A DNA stretch of 64,000 nt, taken from Hermatobates lingyangjiaoensis. Its lineage: Eukaryota > Arthropoda > Insecta > Hemiptera > Hermatobatidae. Positions 24,940 through 35,911 of the stretch are shown piece after piece (the first letter of the stretch is position 1; each line of letters begins with the position of its first letter). The notes below the pieces were generated by a model. The model did not search any database. It saw nothing but the letters and a program-made list of their open reading frames with translations, and was not told where the DNA came from. Made by a program: the position numbers and the translations under genes. The stretch spans positions 320,001 through 384,000 of the forward strand of contig JAPFBL010000170.1 of NCBI GenBank assembly GCA_026182355.1. Reading direction: 5' to 3'.

Positions 24940-25429
24940 CATTAGTCCATAACCATTCTACCAGTAAACCAATCATCTGGTTGCTATTCAAGTTTGAACT
25001 AAAGTATTATTATTTTTTTTTAATTAAAAAAGTTATCATTGTAAAGTTTGTTGAAAACGTAACACTTTAACATGAAAAGTACGAGGGACTCATGGTGAAT
25101 CTAAACTTTGAGAAGTATTATTCTAATGAAAATTCTGCTCACAGAAGAGATTCCGATTTGTTTTTTTTTTGGAGCAGAAGTCACTAGTCACCCAGTACCG
25201 ACAGTGACTTAGCAACCACTTTTGCCACCCGGGGCGGTCGTAAGATTACCACCCCCCCCCCCCCCGCCCTCCTCACTGCTCGCCGTTGATAATTAACCAT
25301 CAAAATTCCAAAAAGCTCTCAAAATATTTATTTTCATGGAATTACAATCAATTACTCCCAGACTTTCATCTTATTACAATATTCATATACATCATGATTT
25401 GTTTTCTTGACCCAATATTTATATGATGT

Positions 25430-26155
25430 AATTTTTTTTTTTTTGAGGTTTGAGGTCGAATGATTTTAAACTAGTCCTTTTGCCGACGTTTCGACATATA
25501 TTTATGTCATCTTCAGGGCTGCAACATGGTTGTTTTACAATTAGCACTACTATTACTACTATTTGGTAATTTATTACATTTTAATATGTACAGTAACAAA
25601 AAGGAATTTATTGATAAATCAGTTATTACGACTATGGATTATTTTGTTATACATTCACATAAGGATATTGTTATAATTATTCTATTATAACAATATCCTT
25701 ATGTCAATGTATAATTCTATTATAATTATTCTATTATAATTATTATATAATTCTATTATAATAGGTTCCTTTAAATGACCTGACAGAAAACAAATAGTAG
25801 CCATCATGAAACAGTATTAAATAAGAATGCTGCAACATAAACAGATTTCCAAGGTAATCAAATAGTGATCTCTATACTTATGCAATAATTCTAAAGCAAT
25901 AGAATAATTATAACAATATCCTTATGTCAATGTATAACAAAATAATCCATAGTCGTAATAACTGATTTATCAATAAATTCCTTTTTGTTACTGTACATAT
26001 TAAAATGTAATAAATTACCAAATAGTAGTAATAGTAGTGCTAATTGTAAAACAACTATGTTGTAGCCCTGAAGATGACATAAATATATGTCATAATGTCG
26101 GCAAAAGGACTAGTTTAAAATCATTCGACCTCAAACCTCAAAAAAAAAATTACAT
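25430..26155. repeat. Family I large inverted repeat
   Basis: Arms of about 250 bp around a centre near 25780. The left arm holds an intact hammerhead-like motif on the minus strand (25482-25519); the right arm has the same unit with the GAAAC core changed. Poly-T/poly-A bounds the outer ends. A short plus frame at 26037 is an accident of the right arm. Confidence 0.75.
25482..25519 (-). ncRNA. Hammerhead-like motif, family I
   Basis: CTGAAGA, extra T, stem GACAT/ATGTC, GAA, palindrome ACGT, C, stem I GGC/GCC. All elements intact. Confidence 0.7.
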
Positions 26156-26572
26156 AATATTCATACTCGTATACATATACAGTCATCATCAAAGAAAACC
26201 AAACATTTTTCAAAGAAAAAAAAACCGTATAATTCAAATCATAAAAAAAATGGTTAAATTAAACTAATTGGCTAAGCAAACAAATATAATAAGCTTTCAA
26301 CTACTTTAAAAAATAATTTTGAAAAATTTAAAACACATTTATCATTTTAAAATTATTATTATTTTATATTACAGTTGAAAAAATCCGTTTAAAAACGGTA
26401 TTACACATATAAAAAATTACGAGCTTAAAAACTCATTTTGGTATTAAATTTCAGATTTTTTTTAGTTTTTTTTTTATAATTTTAATTTGTGCCAATGCCC
26501 CCCCTCGTCCCCCCTTACTTTGCCACTAAGTACCTGCACTCAACACAAGTCATAATGAAGGTGGACACACAC

Positions 26573-26663
26573 CTGCTGACTGGGTAGTTGGCTGCCAGCT
26601 TTCATTGTTCTGCACTGTTATTTCTTCATCTTCGGAGATCCCCGGAGATTCATCTCCTTTTAA
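26573..26663 (-). CDS. Ptpmeg2: PTPN9 exon, acidic linker
   Basis: 91-nt exon with acceptor gtttcag and donor GCAG|GTGTGTG, entering in phase 0 and leaving in phase 1. It encodes LKGDESPGISEDEEITVQNN followed by ESWQPTTQSA. There is no fold to recognise; the charge (nine acidic residues in 30) and position between SEC14 and PTP domains match the unstructured linker of PTP-MEG2. It joins in frame to the next exon, giving ...QSA-A-SPVAISS. The identification depends on phase and context rather than conserved sequence. Confidence 0.75.
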
Positions 26664-26829
26664 CTGAAACATATTTCATATTTCCATTAATATACCAAAA
26701 CTCAAACGAGTATTTTATAATCAGGTTGGCTAAAGGATTTAAAAATATTTTTCCACCATTAACATTGACTAAATAAACAAAATTTATTCATTGAGGAACT
26801 AAGGCATAGTGTATGGGGCCGTTAAACCA

Positions 26830-27540
26830 AATGTAGAACAACCAACGAAGGTCTTAGCCGGAGTCAAGCGTTACAATATCTTAGTTACAGTCAGATCATC
26901 AACCAGCGATAAATTTCTTGGTCAGAGTCAGACCCTCAACCAACAGAGGTCCTAGTTAGAGTCATGCGTTACAATATCTTAGTTACAGTCAGATCATCAA
27001 CCAGCGATAAATTTCTTAGTCAGAGTCAGACCATCAACCAACAGAGGTCCTAGTTAGAGTCAAGCGTTACAATATCTTAGTTACAGTCAGACCATCAACC
27101 AACAGAGGTCCTAGTTAGAGTCAAGCGATAAATTTCTTGGTCAGAGTCAGACCATCAACCAACAGAGGTCCTAGTTAGAGTCAAGCGTTACAATATCTTA
27201 GTTACAGTCAGATCATCAACCAGCGATAAATTTCTTGGTCAGAGTCAGACCATCAACCAACAGAGGTCCTAGTTAGAGTCAAGCGTTACAATATCTTAGT
27301 TACAGTCAGACCATCAACCAACAGAGGTCCTAGTTAGAGTCAAGCAATAAATTTCTTGGTCACAGTCAGATCATCAACCAACGGAGGTCCTAGTTAGAGT
27401 CAAGCGTTACAATATCTTAGTTACAGTCAGACCATCAACCAACGGAGGTCCTAGTTAGAGTCAGAGATAAAACATCTTAGTCAGAGTCAGAACTTCAGTC
27501 AATGAGGTTTAGAGTTAGCGCCAGGCTAAATCTAGTGGCG
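26830..27540. repeat. Tandem array, about 49-bp units in a 98-bp higher order
   Basis: Alternating blocks containing gcgttacaatatcttagtta and gcgataaatttcttggtcag separated by accaacagaggtcctagtta. Repeat starts at 26868, 26966, 27064 show the 98-bp period. In the intron upstream of the linker exon. Confidence 0.85.
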
Positions 27541-27827
27541 GAATCGAACAACAAACCAGACCGCAGTGTTACAATCAGCTAAGCCAAATTTAGTTATTAC
27601 AAAGCAAACGGCTTCAACTTTTGTAAAACTAAAAAAATATATGGCGCAAAAAAAATAATAAAAAAATCGAAAAACAAAAATCATAACTTTGTTTTCAACT
27701 TGTGCCATACTACTGAGTGGTCCTCAATCATTGGACTACGGCCTTACGTCATTCCCATACAATGTCCAATCAGAGTTCGAATGACTGTTTGGCCTTGGTA
27801 CAGAAGTTTTGCCAGTTTCATTATTTG

Positions 27828-28060
27828 CACAATCTGTTATAGCGTGGTATTTACTCATATTGGGGATTTCGAAAATTACGTCTGAACAAAAAAAAGTTTA
27901 ATATGAAAACTAACAACACCTTTCGAACACTTAGTGTTGTTCTTCATGTGTACATATGCACTCTTGAGATGTAAACATGAAGGATATTTAGGTCTTCGAA
28001 CGCATTGTTAGTTTTCATACTAAACTTTTTTTTATGTGTGTAGACATAATTTTTAAAATC
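27828..28060. repeat. Family D element, inverted halves
   Basis: Outer block gtggtatttactcatattgg, then a minus-strand core (about 27910-27945, GAACACTTAGTGTTG region) and a plus half at 27960-28030 with cttcgaacgcattgttag. Both cores are degraded. Confidence 0.6.
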
Positions 28061-29279
28061 CTCCATATATTTTGCCTGTTTGTCTGCACACAAATAACCA
28101 CTTGACAACTGGTACCCGTTATGGTGTTTCTGTGTATCCTTTATTTTTGAAATAAATCAGTTAGTTGTTCTCTGCGACTTTTAGCAAGGATACATTTGAG
28201 AAGTGCTGTGAATCGCCTGCTCGAGGTGCACTCTACACGAGGTGCCTCAAACAATTTAAACAAATGACCAAGGTTCACTTTACAAACCACTGCGATCAAC
28301 GAGAAACGCAGACCTAAAAATAATACTATTTCCTGTATTTTATATATCATTTCATATTACGCTACGCAAACAAAGTCATAGCAAAAAAAACTTTTCATTC
28401 AACAAATTTATACTTACTGTTACTCTTTCTAGAATGGTATTTATTATTTCGCCATGTTTATTTACCACACTTGTTGTTTTTCTTTAACATTTACAACGAT
28501 ATTTGGTTGTTAATTATTTCTAAAAAAAAAAAAAGACAAGGGGAATTTTATCAAGGAAAAGCAGAAACCAGACAGGACATAAGAACAAATTAAATTTAAC
28601 TCAAGTCAAGAAAAACTCAGATACTATGAGGAGAAAGTGATTTTCACTTTCACTAGTTTGCTTCGTGAAACCAAAAACACATGTCAACAAGTTTGTGGAA
28701 AGTTGAAATAAGTGTGGACAGGTTTCAGGAAAATGTTGAAGCCTTGCTCCAGCCGAATTAAATTAAGTGACAGTTAGTAACTTTCCCAGGCATAAACTTC
28801 TGTAGGTTCAACTTTTTTTACGCAAGAATTGGTATTCTTTCTTTTCAGATCAATTTTCAAACTTTTGCAGTGAAATATAAGGACTATATTCGAACTAAAA
28901 AAAATATTAAATGACTGTACAGGTCAGCCATCACTAATCCGGAAACTTTTGGACCAGGAGGGTAGCGAACTATCCATTTTTCCTGATAACTGATCCATTA
29001 ATCTAGAATACAAAAAACCAAGTAGCTAACCACATTTCAAATTTAAAATACCCCTTATTTCAATTGTTCGTTAAACTATTTTGCTTTTTCTTCACTCTTG
29101 TAGTCTGAGAGTTCAACATCTCCACTTTCTTACGTGGTTCACGTAACTGAAACCACGTCACCATTACTTGATCTAGTTGTACACCATATCAATGATTTCC
29201 TTTTAAACATTTATTTCTTTGAATCACTGTTAGCAAAAAAAGCTGAGTAATTTTTCATTTATTAACTGTGCAATCTGTT

Positions 29280-29762
29280 ATAGTGTGCTATTTAATCATG
29301 TTAGGAAAAGTATTAAGTCTCCACACAAAAAAGTTTATTACAAGAAACTAAACAACGCTTTTCAAACACTTGATGTTCTTCAGGTTACATCTAGAAAAAA
29401 ATATATATGCATTTCAGAGCTTTGGGAACATAGGGGCGAATTAATTAAAATAAATACACCTGACACTATTGAGTGATAACGGGAATAATATTGAAATGGC
29501 TTAAATTGATCCATAACTTAAAACTACATACTGAGACATGTCTAATTTATACATAAAAGAGATTTTTAATTACCTGCTCTGCTGGGGGGACAGATGTATT
29601 CATTTTCATTAATTCACCCCTATGTTCCCAAAAGCTCTTAAATGCATTTTAAGAAAATTTTTTTCTAGATGAAACCTGAAGAAGAACATCAAGTGTTCGA
29701 AACGCGTTGTTTAGTTTCTTGTAATAACTTTTTTGTGTAGAGAGTTAATACTTTTCCTAACA
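29280..29762. repeat. Family D inverted pair
   Basis: Two arms around 29520, each with the block ctccacacaaaaaagtttat or its complement. The plus arm has an intact hammerhead-like motif (29672-29712); the minus arm (about 29350-29390) has lost part of the core. Confidence 0.75.
29672..29712 (+). ncRNA. Hammerhead-like motif, family D
   Basis: AAAC before CTGAAGA, extra A, stem GAACA/TGTTC, GAA, palindrome ACGCGT, T, then GTTT; stem I is GTTT/AAAC. Confidence 0.75.
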
Positions 29763-30754
29763 TGAGTGATTTTTCTTCCTGTTTCTTAGTATCTTAACCA
29801 GTTGATGACCAAGTGGCATAGAAGTCACATACTCTTCTGATAGATACACTTTTATCAAGTTTTTTTCATAAGTTTCACCTTTCCGGATATTAACAAAAGA
29901 TTTATTTTTGCGCTTGCCACTTCCTTTATTCACTGTAGTCATGCCTGAGGATAAAATAGTCAATTTACAAAAATAAAGCTTAAAAATCACGTAAGGAAAT
30001 ATTTGCCAGTGTTTCAATAAACCACCTCTGGTTTGTTTGTGTCGGCACAAAAGGCTAGCAGGCAGTAAGCGAAGAGTGTCGTATAACTGATTGCCGGATT
30101 AGTGATTAACCTTTATGAACCATATAAGGTTAATACGAAATACTCATAATGAGCTAGTTAGAAATATAAATATCAAAACCACCAGTTCTCTATATTACAA
30201 AGTACTACAAGAAGTATACTTGAGAATACAGTCTTGTGTTTGTTATCGCACAAAGTCCAAATTGAATGAAGTTCTCTCAACGATTTCTCACTTTATTTTT
30301 AACTAGCAGATGCCATCTTTGATGTACATTTTACAAAAATTCAGAGATGATATATAGTATTCCAAAATATTATTGGACATTACAGAATAGTAGAAAATAT
30401 CATTATTAGTATAGTCCATAACTGTCATTAGGTCTGGAGTTACTTATACGTTTTGCAGCTTTAGATACTGAGCTCTAATTTGATTTTATTCTAGCCATAC
30501 ATCTTATTTGGTACTTTGATAGTTAGGAGTCACTTTTTTTTTTAAATCGAGCAAATTATATAAACGCAAAACGAAATTAAAATCAACTAACAATACCTAC
30601 TTTGCTACAGTATCAGGAACTTAAAAATACCTGTATAACTACTATATACAGGTTTTGTCTGTAAATTGTTTAGAGCTGACTCATTTCAAGTTATCTTTAC
30701 ATTGTATATAATAGAGAAAAAAAATAATAAAATATATTTAATGATCTCTTGTAG

Positions 30755-30871
30755 AGGAGAGTAAAGGCTGTGGTTGCGGCAGAGAAGACACAAGCCCCAG
30801 TGCTAGAGTCTTCAGACATCACAGATGCGGCGCACTTAGAACACGACCCAGTCCTCACTCGGGGTGACTAG
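30755..30871 (+). CDS. Possible terminal coding exon, product unknown
   Basis: After a tctcttgtag acceptor a 39-codon frame reads RRVKAVVAAEKTQAPVLESS then DITDAAHLEHDPVLTRGD and stops at TAG. An AATAAA follows 41 nt later (30912-30917). Composition is much more protein-like and GC-richer than the surroundings. I do not recognise the protein. It lies inside sequence inserted into repeat R, so it may be the tail of a mobile element or a captured host fragment rather than a resident gene; no other plus-strand exon was found. Confidence 0.4.
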   Translation, partial: RRVKAVVAAEKTQAPVLESSDITDAAHLEHDPVLTRGD

Positions 30872-31139
30872 CCTTTGCTACAACTGATATTACTATGTTA
30901 AAATAACTATTAATAAACTATAATAATTATTATTTATTATTACTAGTTATTATTATTATATCACTATTGTGAAATTTAATATAATTGTAATTTTATTATA
31001 AACCCTATTATTATATTTGATATAATTAGTTTTAACTTTATTAGTCGATAGTATCATATAATAACTTATAGAATATTAGCCATTATTATTATTTTTTATT
31101 ATTATTAGCAAATTGCGTTTATTAATATTAAACATATAA

Positions 31140-31305
31140 TCTACCGTCATACCTCGTACATTACTGCCGTAGCTGTCGGACCGGTTTCGGGTGTCACCCA
31201 TCTTCAACACCAACTCTTGAGTTCGTGTTGAAGATGGGTGACACCCGAAACCGGTCCGACAGCTACGGCAGTAATGTACGAGGTATGACGGGAGATTATA
31301 TGTTT
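31140..31305. repeat. Family J palindrome with two hammerhead-like cores
   Basis: Near-perfect 160-bp inverted repeat centred at about 31215. Each arm reads TGAAGA, T, stem GGGT/ACCC, GAA, palindrome ACCGGT, C. The core base before TGAAGA is T instead of C, so cleavage is doubtful. Confidence 0.65.
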
Positions 31306-31739
31306 AATATTAATAATACTAACCTCTGTGGTAATGATGAAATGCATGAAATTGCGTTTAGTTAGCTGTAAGGTTTCAAATATTGTCTAAGGGGGAAAAA
31401 GCCCGGTAGAAGAGACCCAGTCTCAACTGTACAGCTACCCCCGTAATGTAAACTATGGACTGTAGCCCTCAATAAAAGAATTTTTCATTCTTTCAAAATA
31501 TATTCCTTTTAACCAACGACCAACGACCAACGAGAGTTTCCGTGCAATGCTGCACGTTGGAGTCAGGCAGTTCCAAGCCAGAGGCTTTCACCTGCTTGTC
31601 TATTAGTACTGCTTTAACTGTGCAGGTCTGTCAGGTAAGTCGGTATGTTAGTTTCTGTCCGGTCTAGGGTGAGTATGTTTCGTGGTCGGATGGTCTTTAC
31701 AGTACTAGAGTCTGTTGTGAGTTTGGTGAGCCAATTATT

Positions 31740-32010
31740 CAGAGGAGAATGGGTTCAAGGAATTTGAGGTAAAAGTGCTCTTACTAGCAGGTTTGGGTGT
31801 ACGGGAAGTTTTCTGTCTTCATTGATAGTCAGACGCCTAATGTAATCTTGTATTGGTTCCATCCTTAGATCACGCTGGATATCAACATTTCTCGCATAAA
31901 AAGGAGCATTGGCTATAAGGCGAGCACACTTGTTCTGGACAATCTGGAGTCGTTTTTTATTCGTTATCGCAGAGTTGTACCAGACGGAACACCCATAGGT
32001 CATGGTAGTT
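31740..32010 (-). pseudogene. LINE reverse transcriptase C-terminal fragment
   Basis: Minus-strand frame MTYGCSVWYNSAITNKKRLQ then IVQNKCARLI and a tail with RDLRMEPIQDYIRRL. YGCxVWYN...LQxVQNKxxRLI is the thumb/after-palm region of Jockey/R1-like non-LTR retrotransposons. It is 5'-truncated at about 32010 and ends at a stop near 31755. Confidence 0.8.
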
Positions 32011-32599
32011 TTCCTTTTAAAATTATACAGGTCTTTTTATATGCCTGATACTGTAGCAAGTAATTATTGTTAGTGATATACCCATGTAGCTAGCCAAACA
32101 GTTTATAAAGTTCATAAATTCGCTTCGACGTTGAATTTCCAATCGAATTTTAGCTTTTAAGTTAGACACACACAAATCTACTGTCAAAGTTTCAGCTCGC
32201 TATGACTTATGGTGGCTGAGTTGGCTTGTGACAAAAAATTTTTGGACAAACAAACAAACAGAAATTTTTCTAAGGGTGGATTCGGTTTTTTAAATGTATG
32301 AAACGGGAAGATCACTTGACAAAACCTATCTTTTATTTATATAGATTCACAGAGTGAATGATTCACGCAGTGTACTCAAAAGTAACGCAGTGTTGTCCTC
32401 ACAAGAGGTAAACAGTATTAGTAAGGCAAGAAAGGTTTAGTATTCATTAGGAAGGTCTTGAAATAGGAGTGAATCAGGTGCTATGTACGAAAGGCTTCCC
32501 TTGGTGGGGCTTCATTAACTAATCTAACATCACATCCTCCTTCATAAACAAATCAAAAACTTTCCACTTACTTCCGAATCATGGTAAATTATCCATTAC

Positions 32600-32830
32600 T
32601 TGTAAAGTTACAGTTATAATGTGGTATTTACTCATATTGGAGGATTTCCAAAAATTACGTTTCCACACAAAAAAAAAGTTTAATATGAAACTAATAACAC
32701 GTTTCGAACACTTAGTGTTCTTTTTCAGGTTAACATCTAAAACAAAAATACATATTTATGAGGTTAAAGAACATCAGAGTGAATTATTTGAAATTCAATG
32801 TAATATAAGAATGTTGAATTGAACTGTTGA
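32600..32830 (-). repeat. Family D copy, single
   Basis: Outer block gtggtatttactcatattgg, poly-A run, then a minus-strand core at about 32700-32740 with GAACAC/GTGTTC, GAA and palindrome ACGTGT-like sequence. Degraded core at CTGAAAA. Confidence 0.6.
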
Positions 32831-32919
32831 GGTTTTTCGTATGAACAAGGGAATTAGTATGAAATACTTGGGTTAGTCTTAAAATCCCCAAATATGAGTA
32901 AATTCGAAGCTGTAATAAC

Positions 32920-33712
32920 GACAATTATAGCGTGAAATCTGTTTTAGTGTGGTATTTATTCATATTATTGAGATTTATATACTTATGGGCCTCTTGAAAG
33001 CTATAACAACAATTATAACGTGCAATTTGTTTTAGTGTGGTATTTATTCATATTATTGAGATTTGTATACTTATGGGCCCCTTGAAAGCTATAATAACAA
33101 TTATAACGTGCAATCTGTTTTAGTGTGGTATTTAATCATATTATTGAGGTTTGTATACTTATGGGCTCCTTGAAAGCTATAACAACAATTATAGCGTGAA
33201 ACCTGTTTTAGTGTGGTATTTATTCATATTATTGAGATTTGTATACTTATGGGCCCCTTGAAAGCTATAACAACAATTATAGCGTGAAATCTGTTTTAGT
33301 GTGGTATTTATTCATATTATTGAGATTTGTATACTTATGGGCCCCTTGAAAGCTATAATAACAATTATAGCGTGAAACCTGTTTTAGTGTGGTATTTAGT
33401 CATATTATTGGGATTTATATACTTATGGGCCCCTTGAAAGCTATAACAATAATTATAGCGTGAAATCTGTTTTAGTGTGGTATTTAGTCATATTATTGTG
33501 GTTTGTATAATTATGGGCCCCTTGAAAGCTATAACAACAATTATAGCGTGAAATCTGTTTTAGTGTGGTATTTAATCATATTATTGAGATTTGTATACTT
33601 ATGGGCCCCTTGAAAGCTATAACAACAATTATAGCGTGAAATCTGTTTTAGTGTGATATTTAATCATATTATTGAGATTTGTATACTTATGGGCCCCTTG
33701 AAAGCTATAACA
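32920..33712. repeat. 88-bp minisatellite derived from family D end
   Basis: About nine copies with an 88-bp period (unit ends at 33000, 33088, 33176...). Each unit contains gttttagtgtggtatttatt catattattg, which is the outer end of family D elements at 27.8, 29.3 and 32.6 kb, plus tatgggccccttgaaagcta. Confidence 0.85.
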
Positions 33713-33898
33713 TCATCTGTGGTAATATTAAGCACATAAGGAACATAATAATAATACTAAGCATAAAAAACATAACAAATATATGTTGTTCTGTAAATGA
33801 AAAGTGCAACAATGAAATAATTTCATTTTGCATTTATAACGTGATGTTGAAGTACAAAAAAACCTTTTTAAACAATAACAACATATTCCTATATTCCG

Positions 33899-34212
33899 AG
33901 AAAAAATGGATAAACAAACAAAAGTCTCCACACAAATGAAGTTTTATTCAACAACAACAACAACAACAACGCGTTTCGAACACTTTGTGTTCATCATCAG
34001 GAAGACACCAAATGATGTGGTGATGAAGGGTTGGTCCAGTGAAAACAACACGAGTGAAAACAACTTGAGTTGTTTTCACTGCACCAACCCTTCACCAATA
34101 CATCCTTAGTATCTTCCTGATGATGAACACAAAGTGTTCGAAAAGTGTTGCTGTTTTTGTTGAATAAGACTTCATTTGTGTGGAGACTTTTGTTTGTTTA
34201 TCCATTTTACCT
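33899..34212. repeat. Family D inverted pair
   Basis: Arms of about 120 bp around 34060 with tggataaacaaacaaaagtc at the left end and its complement at the right. A (CAA)n run lies next to the minus core. Confidence 0.85.
33968..34003 (-). ncRNA. Hammerhead-like motif, family D
   Basis: Minus strand CTGATGA, extra T, stem GAACAC/GTGTTC with loop AAA, GAA, palindrome ACGCGT, T. Stem I begins with one G-C pair only. The plus arm (34114-34150) keeps CTGATGA and stem II but has AAGTGT in place of the palindrome. Confidence 0.65.
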
Positions 34213-34660
34213 CAGAATGAGTAAATATCACACAATTACGGATTGTACAACTAATGATATTCTTATATTATCATTTTATAAAGTATGTTCAAAAAAATCA
34301 GTTTTGAATACACCAAAATAAAAATAATAGATCATTTTAAAACATTGGAACATTACAACTAACTGACTAGAATTTTGCGTCTAATGTATTATAATGTTTG
34401 AATATTCTAATGGCCAGCTCGCTATGCTTTGATGTATTTTTAGTTATGCTATCGTGATATACGCATATAAATTTAACATGGGGTGCTAACCATATGTCAT
34501 GGCTTTAAAATACTAGTTTTCTTCTAGAACCCCCAATAATCCTCTACGAACTCCTTGGAGTGCATCACTTTGGGAAGCACTGCAATAGACTATGAGGACT
34601 GCTGAAATGACTGATTATGTGATATATTGAATAATGTTAGGAAATGTGATGAGTACTGAC

Positions 34661-34804
34661 AGCTAGGTGGGTGGGACTGGGGGAAGACAGGGGCTGCTTA
34701 TTAGCCATGGACTTGTGGCAGTGGAGGAGCCAGTCATGGTGAGTGGACAGCAGCACACCTCCCAGGCCGACGGGCAGGCATTCACGAGGGATGTGCAGGC
34801 TCAA
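34661..34804 (-). CDS. Ptpmeg2: PTPN9 exon, end of SEC14 domain
   Basis: 144-nt exon, phase 0 at both ends. Acceptor tttgtttcag; it starts LSLHIPRECLPVGLGG and continues VLLSTHHDWLLHCHKSMANK, then a Ser/Pro-rich tail to HLA. The HIPRECLP...LGG and WLLHC blocks are the last conserved segments of the SEC14 domain in this family, aligning with HVPRKALP and ATWLLHC of the fly protein. The donor is the less common GTCAGT at 34660, chosen because it gives phase 0 and leads into the acidic-linker exon; the exon further down at 17043 also uses GTCAGT. Its first 46-60 nt, with the acceptor, are repeated five more times upstream (34880-35431). Confidence 0.85.
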
Positions 34805-35502
34805 CTGAAACAAAGCAATGTCATCGCGCTTCTTGTCATAGACACAGTCGGCTTACTGTCAACATGCACGGCAGTACACCTCCCAGGCCGACGGGCAGGC
34901 ATTCACGAGGGATGTGCAGGCTCAACTGAAACAAAGCAATGTCATCGCGCTTCTTGTCATAGACACAGTCGGCTTACTGTGAACATGTACGACAGTACAC
35001 CTCCCAGGCCGACGGGCAGGCATTCACGAGGGATGTGCAGGCTCAACTGATACAAAGCAATGTCATCGCGCTTCTTGTCATGGACACAGTCGACTTACTG
35101 TGAACATGCACGGCATGTGGACAGCAGCACACCTCCCAGGCCGACGGGCAGGCATTCACGAGGAATGTGCAGGCTCAACTGAAACAAAGCAATGTCATCG
35201 CGCTTCTTGTCATAGACACAGTGGGCTGACTGTGAACATGCACGGCATGTGGACAGCAGCACACCTCCCAGGCCGACGGGCAGGCATTCACGAGGGATGT
35301 GCAGGCTCAACTGAAACAAAGCAATGTCATCGCGCTTCTTGTCATAGACACAGTCGACTGACTGTGAACATGCACGGCAGTACACCTCCCAGGCCGACAG
35401 GCAGGCATTCACGAGGAATGTGCAGGCTCAACTGAAACAAAGCAATGTCATCGCGCTTCTTGTCATAGACACAGTCGGCTTACTGTTAACATGCACGGCA
35501 TA
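34743..35502 (-). repeat. Tandem array duplicating a PTPN9 acceptor and exon start
   Basis: Six copies of a 121- or 132-bp unit. Each holds about 75 bp of intron 3' end with the tttgtttcag acceptor and the first 46 or more nt of the exon. Exon-start copies are at 34759-34804 (the complete exon continues from this one), 34880-34925, 35001-35046, 35133-35178, 35265-35310 and 35386-35431. All encode LSLHIPRECLPVGLGG with only synonymous differences. Copies two to six lack the 3' half of the exon. Confidence 0.9.
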
Positions 35503-35911
35503 TTCACACCTCTTGTGCATTCAGAAGAAGGTCCTTGTCACAATCTTGTCCAGTATGGAACAACACAAACTTCGTCACATTCAGAACAAAGCATGCCATT
35601 ATTGTAAAAACCTTTACTCCATTCATGATACATCTTAAAGCTAGTATAGAACTCTAAACAGTATCTAGATTAAATATTATGGCCCTTTTGAATACACTAG
35701 TTAAAATTTCACAGTTCGAAAAGACAAATAAACGCCTCTCTGAGGGAGCTTTTACTGAGACTAAAGTATATTTATCATAACATAATTTAATTTGTATAAA
35801 AACAAATATGTTGAACGTAATAAATGCTAAAGTACGACATAGTGTTTTTAAATGTTATAGTACTGATGAAAAGGAAGATGTTTGTCAAATGACTTGCATA
35901 AGCAGAAGTAC

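Larger units (their letters stand above)
28919..30113. mobile_element. pogo/Tigger-like element, interrupted
   Basis: Left end ggtcagccatcactaatccg and right end ccggattagtgattaacc are inverted repeats typical of pogo-like transposons. A minus-strand remnant (30050-29760) includes GSGKRKNKSFVNIRKGET and VKILRN, which loosely resembles the CENP-B-type N-terminal helix-turn-helix of such transposases. It is interrupted by a family D pair at 29280-29762. Confidence 0.55.
30320..32345. repeat. Dispersed repeat R, copy 1, interrupted
   Basis: 30320-30745 and 32015-32345 match 49555-49838 plus 50806-51243 in order, including ccatacatcttatttgg, tgcctgatactgtagcaagt and the end ttttatttatatagatt. 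Between the two parts lies about 1.27 kb of other DNA (LINE piece, palindrome, coding-like segment). Element class not recognised. Confidence 0.7.
33715..34582. mobile_element. hAT-like element, left end lost, interrupted by family D pair
   Basis: Internally homologous to 48923-49471 (tgaaataatttcatt, catggggtgctaacca regions). Right end cactttgggaagcactg at 34566-34582. The family D pair at 33899-34212 splits it. Confidence 0.65.

Noticed and set aside
28141..28350. 69-codon minus frame ending QLTDLFQK
   Set aside because: It has some protein-like stretches and a possible acceptor, but no family motif, and phase does not fit between the neighbouring PTPN9 exons.
34759..35431. Mutually exclusive alternative exons
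   Set aside because: The copies encode the same residues and lack their own donor, so they cannot give protein diversity in that way.
34667..35638. Plus-strand frames of 72-127 codons in the 35-kb array
   Set aside because: They follow the tandem repeat, and the minus strand is the one with conserved SEC14 sequence and splice sites.
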